Shown here: in pieces, positions 22,777 through 30,698 of the stretch
Layout of the letters: each line of letters begins with the position of its first letter
Position numbering within the stretch: the stretch's first letter is position 1
Origin: Pseudoflavonifractor gallinarum
GTDB lineage: Bacteria; Bacillota; Clostridia; Oscillospirales; Oscillospiraceae
Assembly: GCF_014982855.1 (NCBI RefSeq)
Contig: NZ_JADCKF010000005.1
Coordinates: 124,001 to 188,000 of the forward strand
DNA: 64,000 nt
Direction of reading: 5' to 3'
Position numbers and translations under genes: made by a program
Notes under the pieces: model-generated
The model's database searches: none
What the model was told of the DNA's origin: nothing
Seen by the model: the letters and a program-made list of their open reading frames with translations, nothing else

Positions 22777-23022
22777 TCATCCAAATAATCCTCTTTTTTT
22801 GTACGGCTCCTTCTGGATCGCTCCGACCTCATATCCCGTGCTGCGAATGGCATTCATAAGAGTCGCCGTGTCCAACTCTGTTTCAGAGAGAATCACAGTC
22901 TGGTTTTTGCTGCGGGAAGAATTCACCTTTTTGACCGGGAAGGCTTTGCGTATGGCGTCATTGACATGAGCCTCGCACATCCCGCACATCATTCCATTGA
23001 CTTCCACTGTGTACTTCCACAT
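22777..23022 (-). CDS. Heavy-metal-associated (HMA) domain protein
   Basis: 81 residues with one ferredoxin-like HMA fold: YTVEVNGMMCGMCEAHVNDA holds the MxCxxC metal site at about residues 12-16, followed by strand KVNSSRSKNQTVIL and the C-terminal TLMNAIRSTGYEV. Such proteins carry Cu+ or Zn2+/Ni2+ to pumps. A short basic tail (KEPYKKRGLFG) is unusual. It lies 6 bases downstream of the methyltransferase gene, with a ribosome site GAGGAATGAGAAATT, so both are translated from one message. Confidence 0.88.
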   Translation of the reverse strand: MWKYTVEVNGMMCGMCEAHVNDAIRKAFPVKKVNSSRSKNQTVILSETELDTATLMNAIRSTGYEVGAIQKEPYKKRGLFG

Positions 23023-23028
23023 AATTTC

Positions 23029-23715
23029 TCATTCCTCCTTGGCTTTTGTATGATCGAGCTGCGCGGACCGGACGGTGGTCTGCCATGCCGCAGTCCGTTC
23101 ATCCGGGATCTTCCTGGCCATCAGACAGCACAGCGGCGCCAACGAACTTCCGAGAAGCGGATGGCGAACGATGGAATATCTCCGCTCGGACAGGTATGCC
23201 ATCAGCTCCCCGGCAGTCCAGACGTGGTACACCCGAAAGCCTGACAGCCCCATGAACCAGAGCCGGAGTCTGGCGCTTCGACTTTTGCCCCAGACAAAGG
23301 TTGGGGCGAACAGCCATCCCCCTGGCTTCAGAACCCGCCAGGCTTCCGCCAGAGCTTTTTCCGGGTGAGGCATGACATGGAGGGCGTTGGAGATCACGAC
23401 TGCGTCGAAGCTCTCCGGACCGTAGGGCAGCTGGGTAGCGTCCTGGACGGAGAAATGGAGCCGGGACGAGTGCACCTGCTTTTTGGCCTGACGGATCATT
23501 TCAGCTGAAAAGTCGGTTGCCTCCCAGCTCCGGACACATGGAGACAGCGGCACGGACAGCTGGCCTGTTCCGCAGGCCAACTCCAGCACATCCATGTCCC
23601 GTTTCAGAAAAGGGCGCATTGCTTTGCATATCTGCTGATAGGTTGCCTGGGAGCGGCGCATGAAACCGGCGTAATGCCGTGAAAACCGCTCCCAAAACTG
23701 CTTGTTGTCATCCAT
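23029..23715 (-). CDS. Class I SAM-dependent methyltransferase (UbiE-like)
   Basis: 228 residues. Motif I LELACGTGQLSV (near residue 44), an acidic loop ATDFSAEM, FSVQDATQLPYGPESFDAVV and post-motif EAWRVLKPGGWLF make a complete Rossmann methyltransferase. The substrate is not predictable; small lipophilic or metallophore-like compounds are typical for the family. It heads the unit with the HMA protein and the 50-residue membrane protein, and carries an iron box right after its -10. Another UbiE-like enzyme lies at 34063. Confidence 0.88.
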   Translation of the reverse strand: MDDNKQFWERFSRHYAGFMRRSQATYQQICKAMRPFLKRDMDVLELACGTGQLSVPLSPCVRSWEATDFSAEMIRQAKKQVHSSRLHFSVQDATQLPYGPESFDAVVISNALHVMPHPEKALAEAWRVLKPGGWLFAPTFVWGKSRSARLRLWFMGLSGFRVYHVWTAGELMAYLSERRYSIVRHPLLGSSLAPLCCLMARKIPDERTAAWQTTVRSAQLDHTKAKEE

Positions 23716-23737
23716 ACAATATGGTCACCTCAATGAT

Positions 23738-23755
23738 GGTTAGCGATTGCTAACT
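23738..23755. promoter_or_regulatory. DtxR-like operator (box 9)
   Basis: GGTTAG-CGATTG-CTAACT, 2 bases downstream of the -10 of the methyltransferase promoter and identical over 18 bases to box 12 at 32560. Confidence 0.75.
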
Positions 23756-23757
23756 AC

Positions 23758-23786
23758 ATCATACTCTTTGTCGCACGAAATTGCAA
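23758..23786 (-). promoter_or_regulatory. Promoter of the methyltransferase-HMA unit
   Basis: Minus strand TTGCAA (23786-23781), 17-base spacer, TATGAT (23763-23758). Confidence 0.55.
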
Positions 23787-23846
23787 GATGCCGCCATATT
23801 GGTTTTGCATGTTCTCTGGGATCAATCAAGGGAAGAAGCGAGAACG

Positions 23847-23880
23847 AAGAATGACCGGGATACATCTCCCGGCCATTCTT
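23847..23880 (-). terminator. Terminator of the first ABC pair
   Basis: 14-base arms (23847-23860 and 23867-23880, core CCGGGA/TCCCGG) with a single mismatch, 25 bases past the ABC stop. Confidence 0.6.
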
Positions 23881-23904
23881 TCCGTTTCGTTCGGCTCACT
23901 GTGT

Positions 23905-25644
23905 TTACCGGCACCAGCCGGTGGGATTGGAGCGGGCGGTGATGAAGCGGCGGTAAATGCCCTCCTCCGCCATAAGTTTGTCGTGGTCGCCGGCCTGAAC
24001 GATGCGCCCCTGGTCGATAACCAGGATCTCATCGGCGTGGCGAATGGTATTGAGCCGGTGGGCAATGACCAGCAGGGTCTTGCCCCGGCACAGTTGGGTG
24101 ATGGCCTCCTGGATGTAGCTCTCATTGTCGGCGTCCACGCTGGCAGTGGCCTCATCCAGAATGACGATGGGAGCATCCTTCAGAATGCAGCGGGCAATGG
24201 AGATCCGCTGCCGCTCTCCGCCGGATAGGCTGGCTCCACCTTCGCCGATGACAGTGTCAAAGCCGTCGGGCAGTTCCATGATGAAGTCATAGCATCGGGC
24301 TTTCCTGGCCGCCTCATAGACCTCCTCCCGTGTGGCGTCTGTCCGTCCCATGGCGATGTTGTTATACACGGTATCCTGGAATAAGTAGACCCGCTGGAAC
24401 ACCATAGAGATCTGATCCATCAGATCAGAAAGAGGAATATCGCGGATGTCCCTGCCCCGCACCAGGATCTGTCCCTGTTTCACATCCCAGAACCGGGAGA
24501 GCAGGTTGGCTACCGTACTCTTGCCGCCGCCGGAGGGCCCCACCAGGGCCAGCATCCGGTTTTTCTCCAGTGTGAAAGAGACATCATGCAGTACCTCTTT
24601 CTCCCCGTAGGCGAAGGTGACATTTCGGAACTCCACCTCCGGGGCACCGCCGGCTTTGGGTAAGGTCTCCCGGCCCCGGTCAGGTAGTTCCGGCTGAGCC
24701 AACACTGCCTCGATCCGGTCCATGCAGGCGTTCATCACCGTCAGGCGGGTGGCTTGGCTGTAGAGCGCTTTCATGGGGCCGAAGAGGTCAAAGACGAAGA
24801 GCAGGACACCCAGCAGGAAGGTGATGGAGAGCTGCCCACGGCCATAGAGCCAGAGAGACAGGGGGATCATCAGCACCGAGCCCAGACCGCACACCAGATA
24901 AAGGGCCCGCATCCAGGGGGCCTGACTCTCCTCGAACTCGATGCTGACCTTGCGGCTCCGGGCGAAATTTTCGGTGAGTTGCTCGGAACGCTCTCCCAGC
25001 AGGTTGAAGGTCTTTGCGATGCCGATGCCCTCCACATAGTCCAGTACCGCCCGTGTGAGAGCCTCGCTCTGCTCCTGTCGGACATCAGAGTGAGCCAGGG
25101 TGCTCCCCAGGGAAGCGCGGCCCAGCTGCCAGATGATCCCTACCACCACCAAGGCGGCCAGTCCCAGCCAGGGATTCAGGAAGGCCAGCCACAGCACAAG
25201 AATGGCTTGGGCAAAGGTATAGCTCATCATGTTGGCAATGTCGTGCATACAGTTCTCCTCAATGAACACCATGTCGGTGGACAGAACGGAACTGATTTTG
25301 CCGATGTTGCCCTCTGTGAAATAGCCCATGGGCAGGCGGCGCAGATGCCGTCCCAGCTCCATGCGCAGATCGGCGAATACCATATAGCCCGCCGCGGCCT
25401 GGAGCCGGTCGGCGATGTTCTGGCACAGGCACTCCAGCAGAACGCAGCCCACCGTGCCCACCGCCAGCCACAGGCACAGCCGTGCCGTCATGGTTCCCTG
25501 GAGAAAAGCGCTCAGGGCCAAGAAGGACAGACCGATGGGGGCCTTGGACAGCATGGCCTTCAGGAACGCAAAGACAAAGGCCAGCTTGATCCGCCCCTGA
25601 TAGGGGCCGGATACGGACAGGATTCGTTTCATCAGCGCGATCAT
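23905..25644 (-). CDS. ABC half-transporter, TMD-NBD fusion (metallophore-import type), pair 1 distal
   Basis: 579 residues from ATG 25644, overlapping the stop of the upstream ABC gene (ATGA). About six membrane helices fill residues 1-320, then a full nucleotide-binding domain: Walker A GPSGGGKST, Q-loop MVFQRVYLFQDT, signature LSGGERQRISIARC, Walker B VILDEATASVD, H-loop VIAHRLNTI. The fold is that of exporters, yet iron-regulated pairs of this kind (YbtPQ, IrtAB) import ferric siderophores. Iron box, feo and AraC context support that reading here. It should form a heterodimer with the product of the upstream gene. Confidence 0.88.
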   Translation of the reverse strand: MIALMKRILSVSGPYQGRIKLAFVFAFLKAMLSKAPIGLSFLALSAFLQGTMTARLCLWLAVGTVGCVLLECLCQNIADRLQAAAGYMVFADLRMELGRHLRRLPMGYFTEGNIGKISSVLSTDMVFIEENCMHDIANMMSYTFAQAILVLWLAFLNPWLGLAALVVVGIIWQLGRASLGSTLAHSDVRQEQSEALTRAVLDYVEGIGIAKTFNLLGERSEQLTENFARSRKVSIEFEESQAPWMRALYLVCGLGSVLMIPLSLWLYGRGQLSITFLLGVLLFVFDLFGPMKALYSQATRLTVMNACMDRIEAVLAQPELPDRGRETLPKAGGAPEVEFRNVTFAYGEKEVLHDVSFTLEKNRMLALVGPSGGGKSTVANLLSRFWDVKQGQILVRGRDIRDIPLSDLMDQISMVFQRVYLFQDTVYNNIAMGRTDATREEVYEAARKARCYDFIMELPDGFDTVIGEGGASLSGGERQRISIARCILKDAPIVILDEATASVDADNESYIQEAITQLCRGKTLLVIAHRLNTIRHADEILVIDQGRIVQAGDHDKLMAEEGIYRRFITARSNPTGWCR

Positions 25645-27392
25645 GCCTCGTCGCCTCCTTTCTCCGCAGAGACACGCCAGGCAGCGGCTCCCTCGGCAGC
25701 CCGCCACAGTTTTTCATAGGCGGGGCAAGTCTTTCGCAAGGTATCGTGGCGGCCAATCCCTGCCACATTGCCCTGATCCAGCACCACGATCTGATCGGCA
25801 CCTGCAATGGACTGAAGCCGGTGGGCGATGACGATGACCGTCTTGCCCCGGATCACCTCGGCAATGGCGGCGTTCATTTTCTCCTCATTCTCCGGGTCCA
25901 AAAAAGCGGTGGCCTCATCCAGCACCACGATGGGAGCGTCCTTCAAAATCGCCCGGGCCAGGGCGATCCGCTGCCGCTCCCCGCCGGAAAGCCCTTTGCC
26001 GCCATCGCCGGCCATGGTATAGATTCCTTTTTCCAGCCGTTTCAGAAACTCTCCGCATTGAGCCCGTTCCGCCGCCGCCAGCACCTCCTCGTCGGTGGCG
26101 CCGGGTCTTCCCAGCCGGATGTTCTCCAACAGGCTGGTGTTGAACAGGAACTGCTCCTGCGCGACGAAGGAGATCTGCTCATTCAGAGAGGCGAGGGACA
26201 TCTCTCGCAGGTCTTGCCCCCCCAGCGTGATGCGTCCGTCCGTCACATCGTAAAAGTGGACCAGCAGCTTGGCAAGGGTCGACTTCCCGCTGCCGGATTC
26301 TCCCACCAAAGCAGTGAGGCTCCCCTGTGGGACAGAGAAGGAGATGCCGTGGAGGACTTCGTCCTTTTCATAAGAAAACCGCACATTCTCAAAGCGGATC
26401 TGCAAATCGTTTCCGTTGAAATCCGTTTTTCCTTCTTTCAGGGGCGGAATATTGAACAGAGATTCCATTTGATCGATCTTGTAGCTCAGCTGGGGCAGCA
26501 CCGACATAAAGTTCATGGCTCGGATCAGAGGCGGTCCCACGGAAAAAGACATGCACAATACCAGCGCGTAATCCGGCAAGGTGGAGGCGCCGGTGAGTAC
26601 CAGATAGCCGCCGGCTGGCAGCAGCACCAGCGCCACGCAGGGCAAAATGCTGGTGTAGAGGGCCATCCACAGCCAGCAGGCCCGGAACCAATCCAGAGTA
26701 AAATCACGGTAGTTTTTTACATCGGTCTCAAAGCGGTGATAGGACTCTCCGTCCCGGTTGAAGACTTTCACGACTTCCATGCCGTTGATGTACTCCACGA
26801 TGGTGTTGTTCATTTTCTGCCCGGCGGCGTAGTAGTCTCCCATCTTGCTCATGCCGGAGCGGTACATCATGCCCATGGCCAGCACGCCCAGCGGAAGGGA
26901 GCAGAGGGAAAGCAGACCCAGCTTCCAGTCCGTGAGGAACATGGCCGCAAATACCACCACCGGCACCGCCAGATTGGACAGCCCTTCCGGCAGGGCGTGG
27001 GCCAGCAGAAGTTCCATGCTCTCAATGTCGTCAATGAACATCTTCTTCCAGACTCCAACGCCCTTCTCCTGGATCGCGCCCAGGGGCTGCTTTTCCAGCT
27101 TGCTCTGGAGATGGAGCCGGAGGTTTTCCAAAGTATGATAGGCGGAGCGATGAGACAGAGCCAGCCCCTCCACATAGAGAAGGCCGTAGAGGACCATGCA
27201 CAGAGCCATGGCCCCGGCGTTGAACAGGGTTTCCTCCAATGTGAGACTGCCCCCAGTCAGCAGGGGCCGCAGCAGGCGGTAGAGGAAGAAATAGGGCAGC
27301 ACGCTCATGGCCACGCCGGCCACCAGCACCAGAATGGAGGCGTAGGTGGTCTTCCGGTGGCGCCCAGTGTAGCGCAGGACTTTTTGAAACAC
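25641..27392 (-). CDS. ABC half-transporter, TMD-NBD fusion, pair 1 proximal
   Basis: 583 residues from GTG 27392, with AAAAGGAGTGATACT upstream. Type-1 exporter-like membrane domain, then Walker A GESGSGKST, Q-loop FVAQEQFLF, signature LSGGERQRIALARA, Walker B VVLDEATAFLDPENE and H-loop VIAHRLQSI. The phrase IVEYINGMEVVKVFN in the membrane domain recurs, with small changes, in the other pairs, so the four pairs descend from one ancestor. It is first gene of a two-gene operon; an iron box lies 16 bases upstream of the start. Confidence 0.88.
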   Translation of the reverse strand: MFQKVLRYTGRHRKTTYASILVLVAGVAMSVLPYFFLYRLLRPLLTGGSLTLEETLFNAGAMALCMVLYGLLYVEGLALSHRSAYHTLENLRLHLQSKLEKQPLGAIQEKGVGVWKKMFIDDIESMELLLAHALPEGLSNLAVPVVVFAAMFLTDWKLGLLSLCSLPLGVLAMGMMYRSGMSKMGDYYAAGQKMNNTIVEYINGMEVVKVFNRDGESYHRFETDVKNYRDFTLDWFRACWLWMALYTSILPCVALVLLPAGGYLVLTGASTLPDYALVLCMSFSVGPPLIRAMNFMSVLPQLSYKIDQMESLFNIPPLKEGKTDFNGNDLQIRFENVRFSYEKDEVLHGISFSVPQGSLTALVGESGSGKSTLAKLLVHFYDVTDGRITLGGQDLREMSLASLNEQISFVAQEQFLFNTSLLENIRLGRPGATDEEVLAAAERAQCGEFLKRLEKGIYTMAGDGGKGLSGGERQRIALARAILKDAPIVVLDEATAFLDPENEEKMNAAIAEVIRGKTVIVIAHRLQSIAGADQIVVLDQGNVAGIGRHDTLRKTCPAYEKLWRAAEGAAAWRVSAEKGGDEA

Positions 27393-27407
27393 AGTATCAC
27401 TCCTTTT

Positions 27408-27425
27408 GGTTAGTTATTGCTAACT
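27408..27425. promoter_or_regulatory. DtxR-like operator (box 10)
   Basis: GGTTAG-TTATTG-CTAACT, directly in front of the ribosome site of ABC pair 1 and between it and a terminator. Confidence 0.7.
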
Positions 27426-27435
27426 TATTAGCGAG

Positions 27436-27460
27436 AAAAAAGCCTCCGGAGAGGCGTTTT
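27436..27460. terminator. Bidirectional terminator between TetR gene and ABC pair 1
   Basis: GCCTC/GAGGC stem (27442-27446, 27451-27455) with A6 on the left and T5 on the right. It separates the TetR message from the ABC operon. Confidence 0.6.
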
Positions 27461-28081
27461 TCACCCCTTGGGGAATCCCAGGGCGGCGTACCAGTCAAAG
27501 AGACGGCAGACCAGAGTACAGTGGCGCTGGATCTCCGGCCAGGTGAAGTCGTGGATAAAGGGCTCGTAAATGGTGGTCCAGAAAGCGGACAGAACTACAT
27601 GAAGTTCCTCTTGCGTCATATCCACCGTACATAACCCTCGGTGTCTGGCCTCAGCATAGTAGGTCCAGGTGCCTTCCGTCATTTTCTCCACCCAGTCGTG
27701 CTGAAAGTTGGCGTAGGCAGTACCCTCCGCTCCGGTAAGCAGCAGAACAAAGCCATCCCGCCGCTCATTGAGAAAGCGGAACCACCACAGCATATATTCC
27801 TCATCCATATACCACGCCCGGATCAGGTCTTCATCGGAGAGAGCAGATGCCGGTACCGCTGTCCGCTCCTCATAAACAGCATCCAAATCCGCCACCGTAT
27901 CCGCCACCACAGCGCGAAACAGTTCCTCTTTTCCGGCGTAACGCTTATAAAGGGCGCCGGTTGTCACCCCAGCCCGCTGGCAGATGGATTTCAGGGAAGC
28001 CTTCTCAAAGCCCAGCGTCCGGAACTCCTCTTTGGCGCTGTCCATGATCCGAGGGTCAATGGAAGTATCCGGTTTTGCCAT
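27461..28081 (-). CDS. TetR-family transcriptional regulator
   Basis: 206 residues from ATG 28081, with GGGAGGGATGTT upstream. N-terminal HTH: IMDSAKEEFRTLGFEKASLK, then QRAGVTTGALYKRYAGKEEL (residues about 12-60), the normal TetR arrangement. The C-terminal ligand domain (DLIRAWYMDEEYMLWWFRF) is aromatic-rich. It is divergent from a second TetR gene at 28248 that is related in the DNA-binding part, and each lies next to an ABC pair. Ligand unknown; an imported metallophore is a guess. Confidence 0.88.
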   Translation of the reverse strand: MAKPDTSIDPRIMDSAKEEFRTLGFEKASLKSICQRAGVTTGALYKRYAGKEELFRAVVADTVADLDAVYEERTAVPASALSDEDLIRAWYMDEEYMLWWFRFLNERRDGFVLLLTGAEGTAYANFQHDWVEKMTEGTWTYYAEARHRGLCTVDMTQEELHVVLSAFWTTIYEPFIHDFTWPEIQRHCTLVCRLFDWYAALGFPKG

Positions 28082-28100
28082 AACATCCCTCCCAACGAAT

Positions 28101-28130
28101 GATAATTTGATTACCGATAATCCGATTATC
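28101..28130. promoter_or_regulatory. Candidate TetR operator
   Basis: GATAATC-C-GATTATC, a 15-base perfect palindrome (28116-28130), preceded by a related half (GATAATTTGATTA at 28101-28113), just upstream of the leftward TetR gene. Confidence 0.5.
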
Positions 28131-28173
28131 AATATAGCATCCCTTTCTATCCCTGTCAAGGGGAAATCCTCTC

Positions 28174-28202
28174 TTGACAAACTCGCTTTTTGGCTGTATA
28201 TT
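28174..28202 (+). promoter_or_regulatory. Promoter of the rightward TetR gene
   Basis: TTGACA (28174-28179), 17-base spacer, TATATT (28197-28202), overlapping the TTCAAAAC operator repeat. Confidence 0.7.
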
Positions 28203-28232
28203 CAAAACATCGTTTTGAAACACTGTTTTGAA
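28201..28232. promoter_or_regulatory. Candidate TetR operator repeats
   Basis: TTCAAAAC at 28201-28208, its complement GTTTTGAA at 28212-28219 and again at 28225-28232. The repeats cover the start of transcription of the TetR gene at 28248. Confidence 0.55.
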
Positions 28233-28247
28233 TTGCGAGGCGATACC

Positions 28248-28877
28248 ATGGCAAAGCAGATCGAAGGGGTCTATGAAAATGTGCTTCGCTGCGCCCGTCA
28301 GGAATTTTTGGAAAAAGGTTTTGCTCTGGCCTCCCTGCGGGATATCGCCAAGGCGGCGGGAACCAGCACCGGCTCCATCTATACCCGTTTTACCGACAAG
28401 GCGGGATTGTTCCGGGCCCTGGTGGAGCCTGCTGCCGGAGAGCTGAAGCGCCGTTTTTTGGAGATTCAGGAGTCTTTTCACCGGTTTGACGGCCAAACCC
28501 AGCAGGAGGAAATGGGGCGTTACACTGCCCATGCCCAGGAGGGACTGTTTGATTACATCTATGAGCACCTGCCGGAGTTTGAACTGCTGCTCCTCCGGGG
28601 CGCTGGGACGGAATATGCCCACTATATTGACGAGTTGGTGGAGATCGAAGTCAGTTACACCTACAAATACATGGAGGTCATCGGCTGTGAGAGCGTCCGC
28701 TCCGGTCAGGTCACCGAGGACTTGATCCATATCGTTACCACCGCCTACTTCAACGGAATGTTTGAGCCGGTGCGGCACCGCATGGATAAGGCCCGGGCGC
28801 TCCACTATATCCGCCAGCTCAACCGCTATCACATGGCAGGATTTGAGACGATCTTTCATCCTGAAAACTTCCGGTAG
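28248..28877 (+). CDS. TetR-family transcriptional regulator
   Basis: 209 residues from ATG 28248 (GCGAGGCG upstream). HTH in the first 55 residues: NVLRCARQEFLEKGFALASL and AAGTSTGSIYTRFTDKAGLF. A following ligand-binding domain carries EFELLLLRGAGTEYAHYIDEL. The gene is divergent from the other TetR gene, ends in a clean terminator and precedes ABC pair 2, so it is probably the specific regulator of that pair alongside iron control. Confidence 0.9.
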   Translation: MAKQIEGVYENVLRCARQEFLEKGFALASLRDIAKAAGTSTGSIYTRFTDKAGLFRALVEPAAGELKRRFLEIQESFHRFDGQTQQEEMGRYTAHAQEGLFDYIYEHLPEFELLLLRGAGTEYAHYIDELVEIEVSYTYKYMEVIGCESVRSGQVTEDLIHIVTTAYFNGMFEPVRHRMDKARALHYIRQLNRYHMAGFETIFHPENFR

Positions 28878-28880
28878 TGC

Positions 28881-28907
28881 AAAAGGCCGCTTTCCCGGCG
28901 GCCTTTT
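28881..28907 (+). terminator. Rho-independent terminator after the TetR gene
   Basis: AAAAGGCCGC/GCGGCCTTTT (28881-28890, 28898-28907), 7-base loop, U-run at the end. Works in both directions. Confidence 0.8.
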
Positions 28908-28919
28908 CATAGAACCAAA

Positions 28920-28937
28920 GGTTAGCAATAACTAACT
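28920..28937. promoter_or_regulatory. DtxR-like operator (box 11)
   Basis: GGTTAG-CAATAA-CTAACT between the TetR terminator and the ribosome site of ABC pair 2, mirroring box 10. Confidence 0.7.
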
Positions 28938-28952
28938 AAAGGAGGCTTATTT

Positions 28953-30698
28953 ATGCAGAAAACGCAAAGCCCGCTGCTGCGGCTGTGGCAGCTGGGCAGG
29001 GAACATCACGGCGGCCTGATTGCCGCCATCTTCTGCGCGGTGGCGGGTGTCCTGCTGGGGCTGCTGCCGTATCTCTCAGCGGGGCACATTCTGGTGGCGC
29101 TTTTGACCGGGCAGCGGGACTGGAACTTCTATCTTCTGTGGTGTATGGTGGCCCTGGGGGGCTATCTGGCCAAAACCCTGCTTTACAATCTGGCACTTTC
29201 CCTCTCCCACAAAGCCACCTTCCAGATCCTGCGGGACATCCGGAAGATGGTTCTGTCCAAAATGCCTCGCTTACCCTTGGGAGATATTCTGGATACCTCC
29301 AGCGGACGGCTCAAACAAATCGTGGTAGATCAGGTGGAGAGTATGGAGACGACGCTGGCTCACCTGCTGCCGGAGATGACCTCCAATCTGCTGGCGCCGG
29401 TATGCGTTCTCGTGTATCTATTTACGCTGGACTGGCGTATGGCATTGCTGAGTCTGGTGTCCATTCCTGTGGGCATGGCTTTTATGATGGCCATCATGGG
29501 CAGCTATGGCAAGGACTATCAGGGTGCGGTGGAGACGACCCAGGCTATGAACGAGACCATTGTGGAGTACATCGGCGGCATTGAGGTCATCAAGGCCTTC
29601 AATCAGGGAAAGAACTCCTATGAGAAGTTCTCCTCCCGGGTACGGGCCAATGCTGCCTACTACTACAACTGGATGAAGAAATGCCAGTTCGGAATGGCGC
29701 TGGCCTATGCCATCGCTCCCACCACGCTTATCACGGTGCTGCCTGTGGGCTGGAGCTTCTACACGGACGGCAGCTTGTCCGCAGAGGTATTTCTCACCAC
29801 CATCATCCTGTCCATGAGCATTGTGGGACCTCTCATTGCCGCCATGGGCTTTGTGGATAATCTTGCCAAGGTGGGTACCATCGTAGGTTCGGTGGACGAG
29901 ATCCTCCTGAAGCCGGAGCAGGATCACGGAACACAGCCGGCACAGCTGGGAAGACCGGATATCGCCTTGGATCATGTCTCCTTTGGGTATGCCCAGGACA
30001 AGGAGATCCTCCACAACATCTCCCTCACCATTCCGGCCGGCAGCCTCACCGCTTTGGTTGGACCCTCCGGTTCGGGCAAGTCCACCATCGCCAAGCTCAT
30101 CGCCGGTTTCTGGGATGTGACCGAGGGCCGCATTACCCTGGGCGGCGTGGAGGAAAGCCGTATCCCGCTGGAACAACTCTACGACCAAGTGGCCTTTGTT
30201 TCTCAGGACAATTACCTCTTTGACGATACCATCCGGGAAAATATCCGTATGGGACGGGTAAATGCCACGGATCAAGAAGTAGAACAAGTCGCCAAAGCCG
30301 CCGGATGCGACGGTTTCATCCGCCAGTTGGATCATGGCTATGACACCCGGGTGGGCGGCGGAGGCGCCCATCTCTCCGGAGGAGAGCGGCAGCGTATCGC
30401 TATCGCCCGGGCCATGCTGAAAAACGCCCCCGTGGTGATTCTGGACGAGGCCACCGCCTACATTGATCCGGAGAATGAAGCAGTGGTCCAGCGGGCAGTG
30501 GCAAAACTGGTGGAAGGCAAGACGGTCATCGTCATTGCCCACCGCCTGTCCACCATCACCGGCGCAGATCAGATCGTGGTGGTGAAGGACGGAAGCATCG
30601 AGGCACAGGGCAGACATGAAGAACTGTTGCGCCATTGCCCGTTGTACGCCGATCTGTGGCAGGCTCACATGGGTGTAAAGGAGGGAGAAACGGTATGA
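28953..30698 (+). CDS. ABC half-transporter, TMD-NBD fusion, pair 2 proximal
   Basis: 581 residues, AAAGGAGG before ATG 28953. Exporter-fold membrane domain with ETIVEYIGGIEVIKAFNQG, then Walker A GPSGSGKST, Q-loop FVSQDNYLFDDT, signature LSGGERQRIAIARA, Walker B VILDEATAYIDPENE and H-loop VIAHRLSTI. Most similar in wording to the proximal members at 25641 and 40370. It is likely to import a ferric metallophore together with the next gene, under iron (box 11) and TetR control. Confidence 0.88.
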   Translation: MQKTQSPLLRLWQLGREHHGGLIAAIFCAVAGVLLGLLPYLSAGHILVALLTGQRDWNFYLLWCMVALGGYLAKTLLYNLALSLSHKATFQILRDIRKMVLSKMPRLPLGDILDTSSGRLKQIVVDQVESMETTLAHLLPEMTSNLLAPVCVLVYLFTLDWRMALLSLVSIPVGMAFMMAIMGSYGKDYQGAVETTQAMNETIVEYIGGIEVIKAFNQGKNSYEKFSSRVRANAAYYYNWMKKCQFGMALAYAIAPTTLITVLPVGWSFYTDGSLSAEVFLTTIILSMSIVGPLIAAMGFVDNLAKVGTIVGSVDEILLKPEQDHGTQPAQLGRPDIALDHVSFGYAQDKEILHNISLTIPAGSLTALVGPSGSGKSTIAKLIAGFWDVTEGRITLGGVEESRIPLEQLYDQVAFVSQDNYLFDDTIRENIRMGRVNATDQEVEQVAKAAGCDGFIRQLDHGYDTRVGGGGAHLSGGERQRIAIARAMLKNAPVVILDEATAYIDPENEAVVQRAVAKLVEGKTVIVIAHRLSTITGADQIVVVKDGSIEAQGRHEELLRHCPLYADLWQAHMGVKEGETV

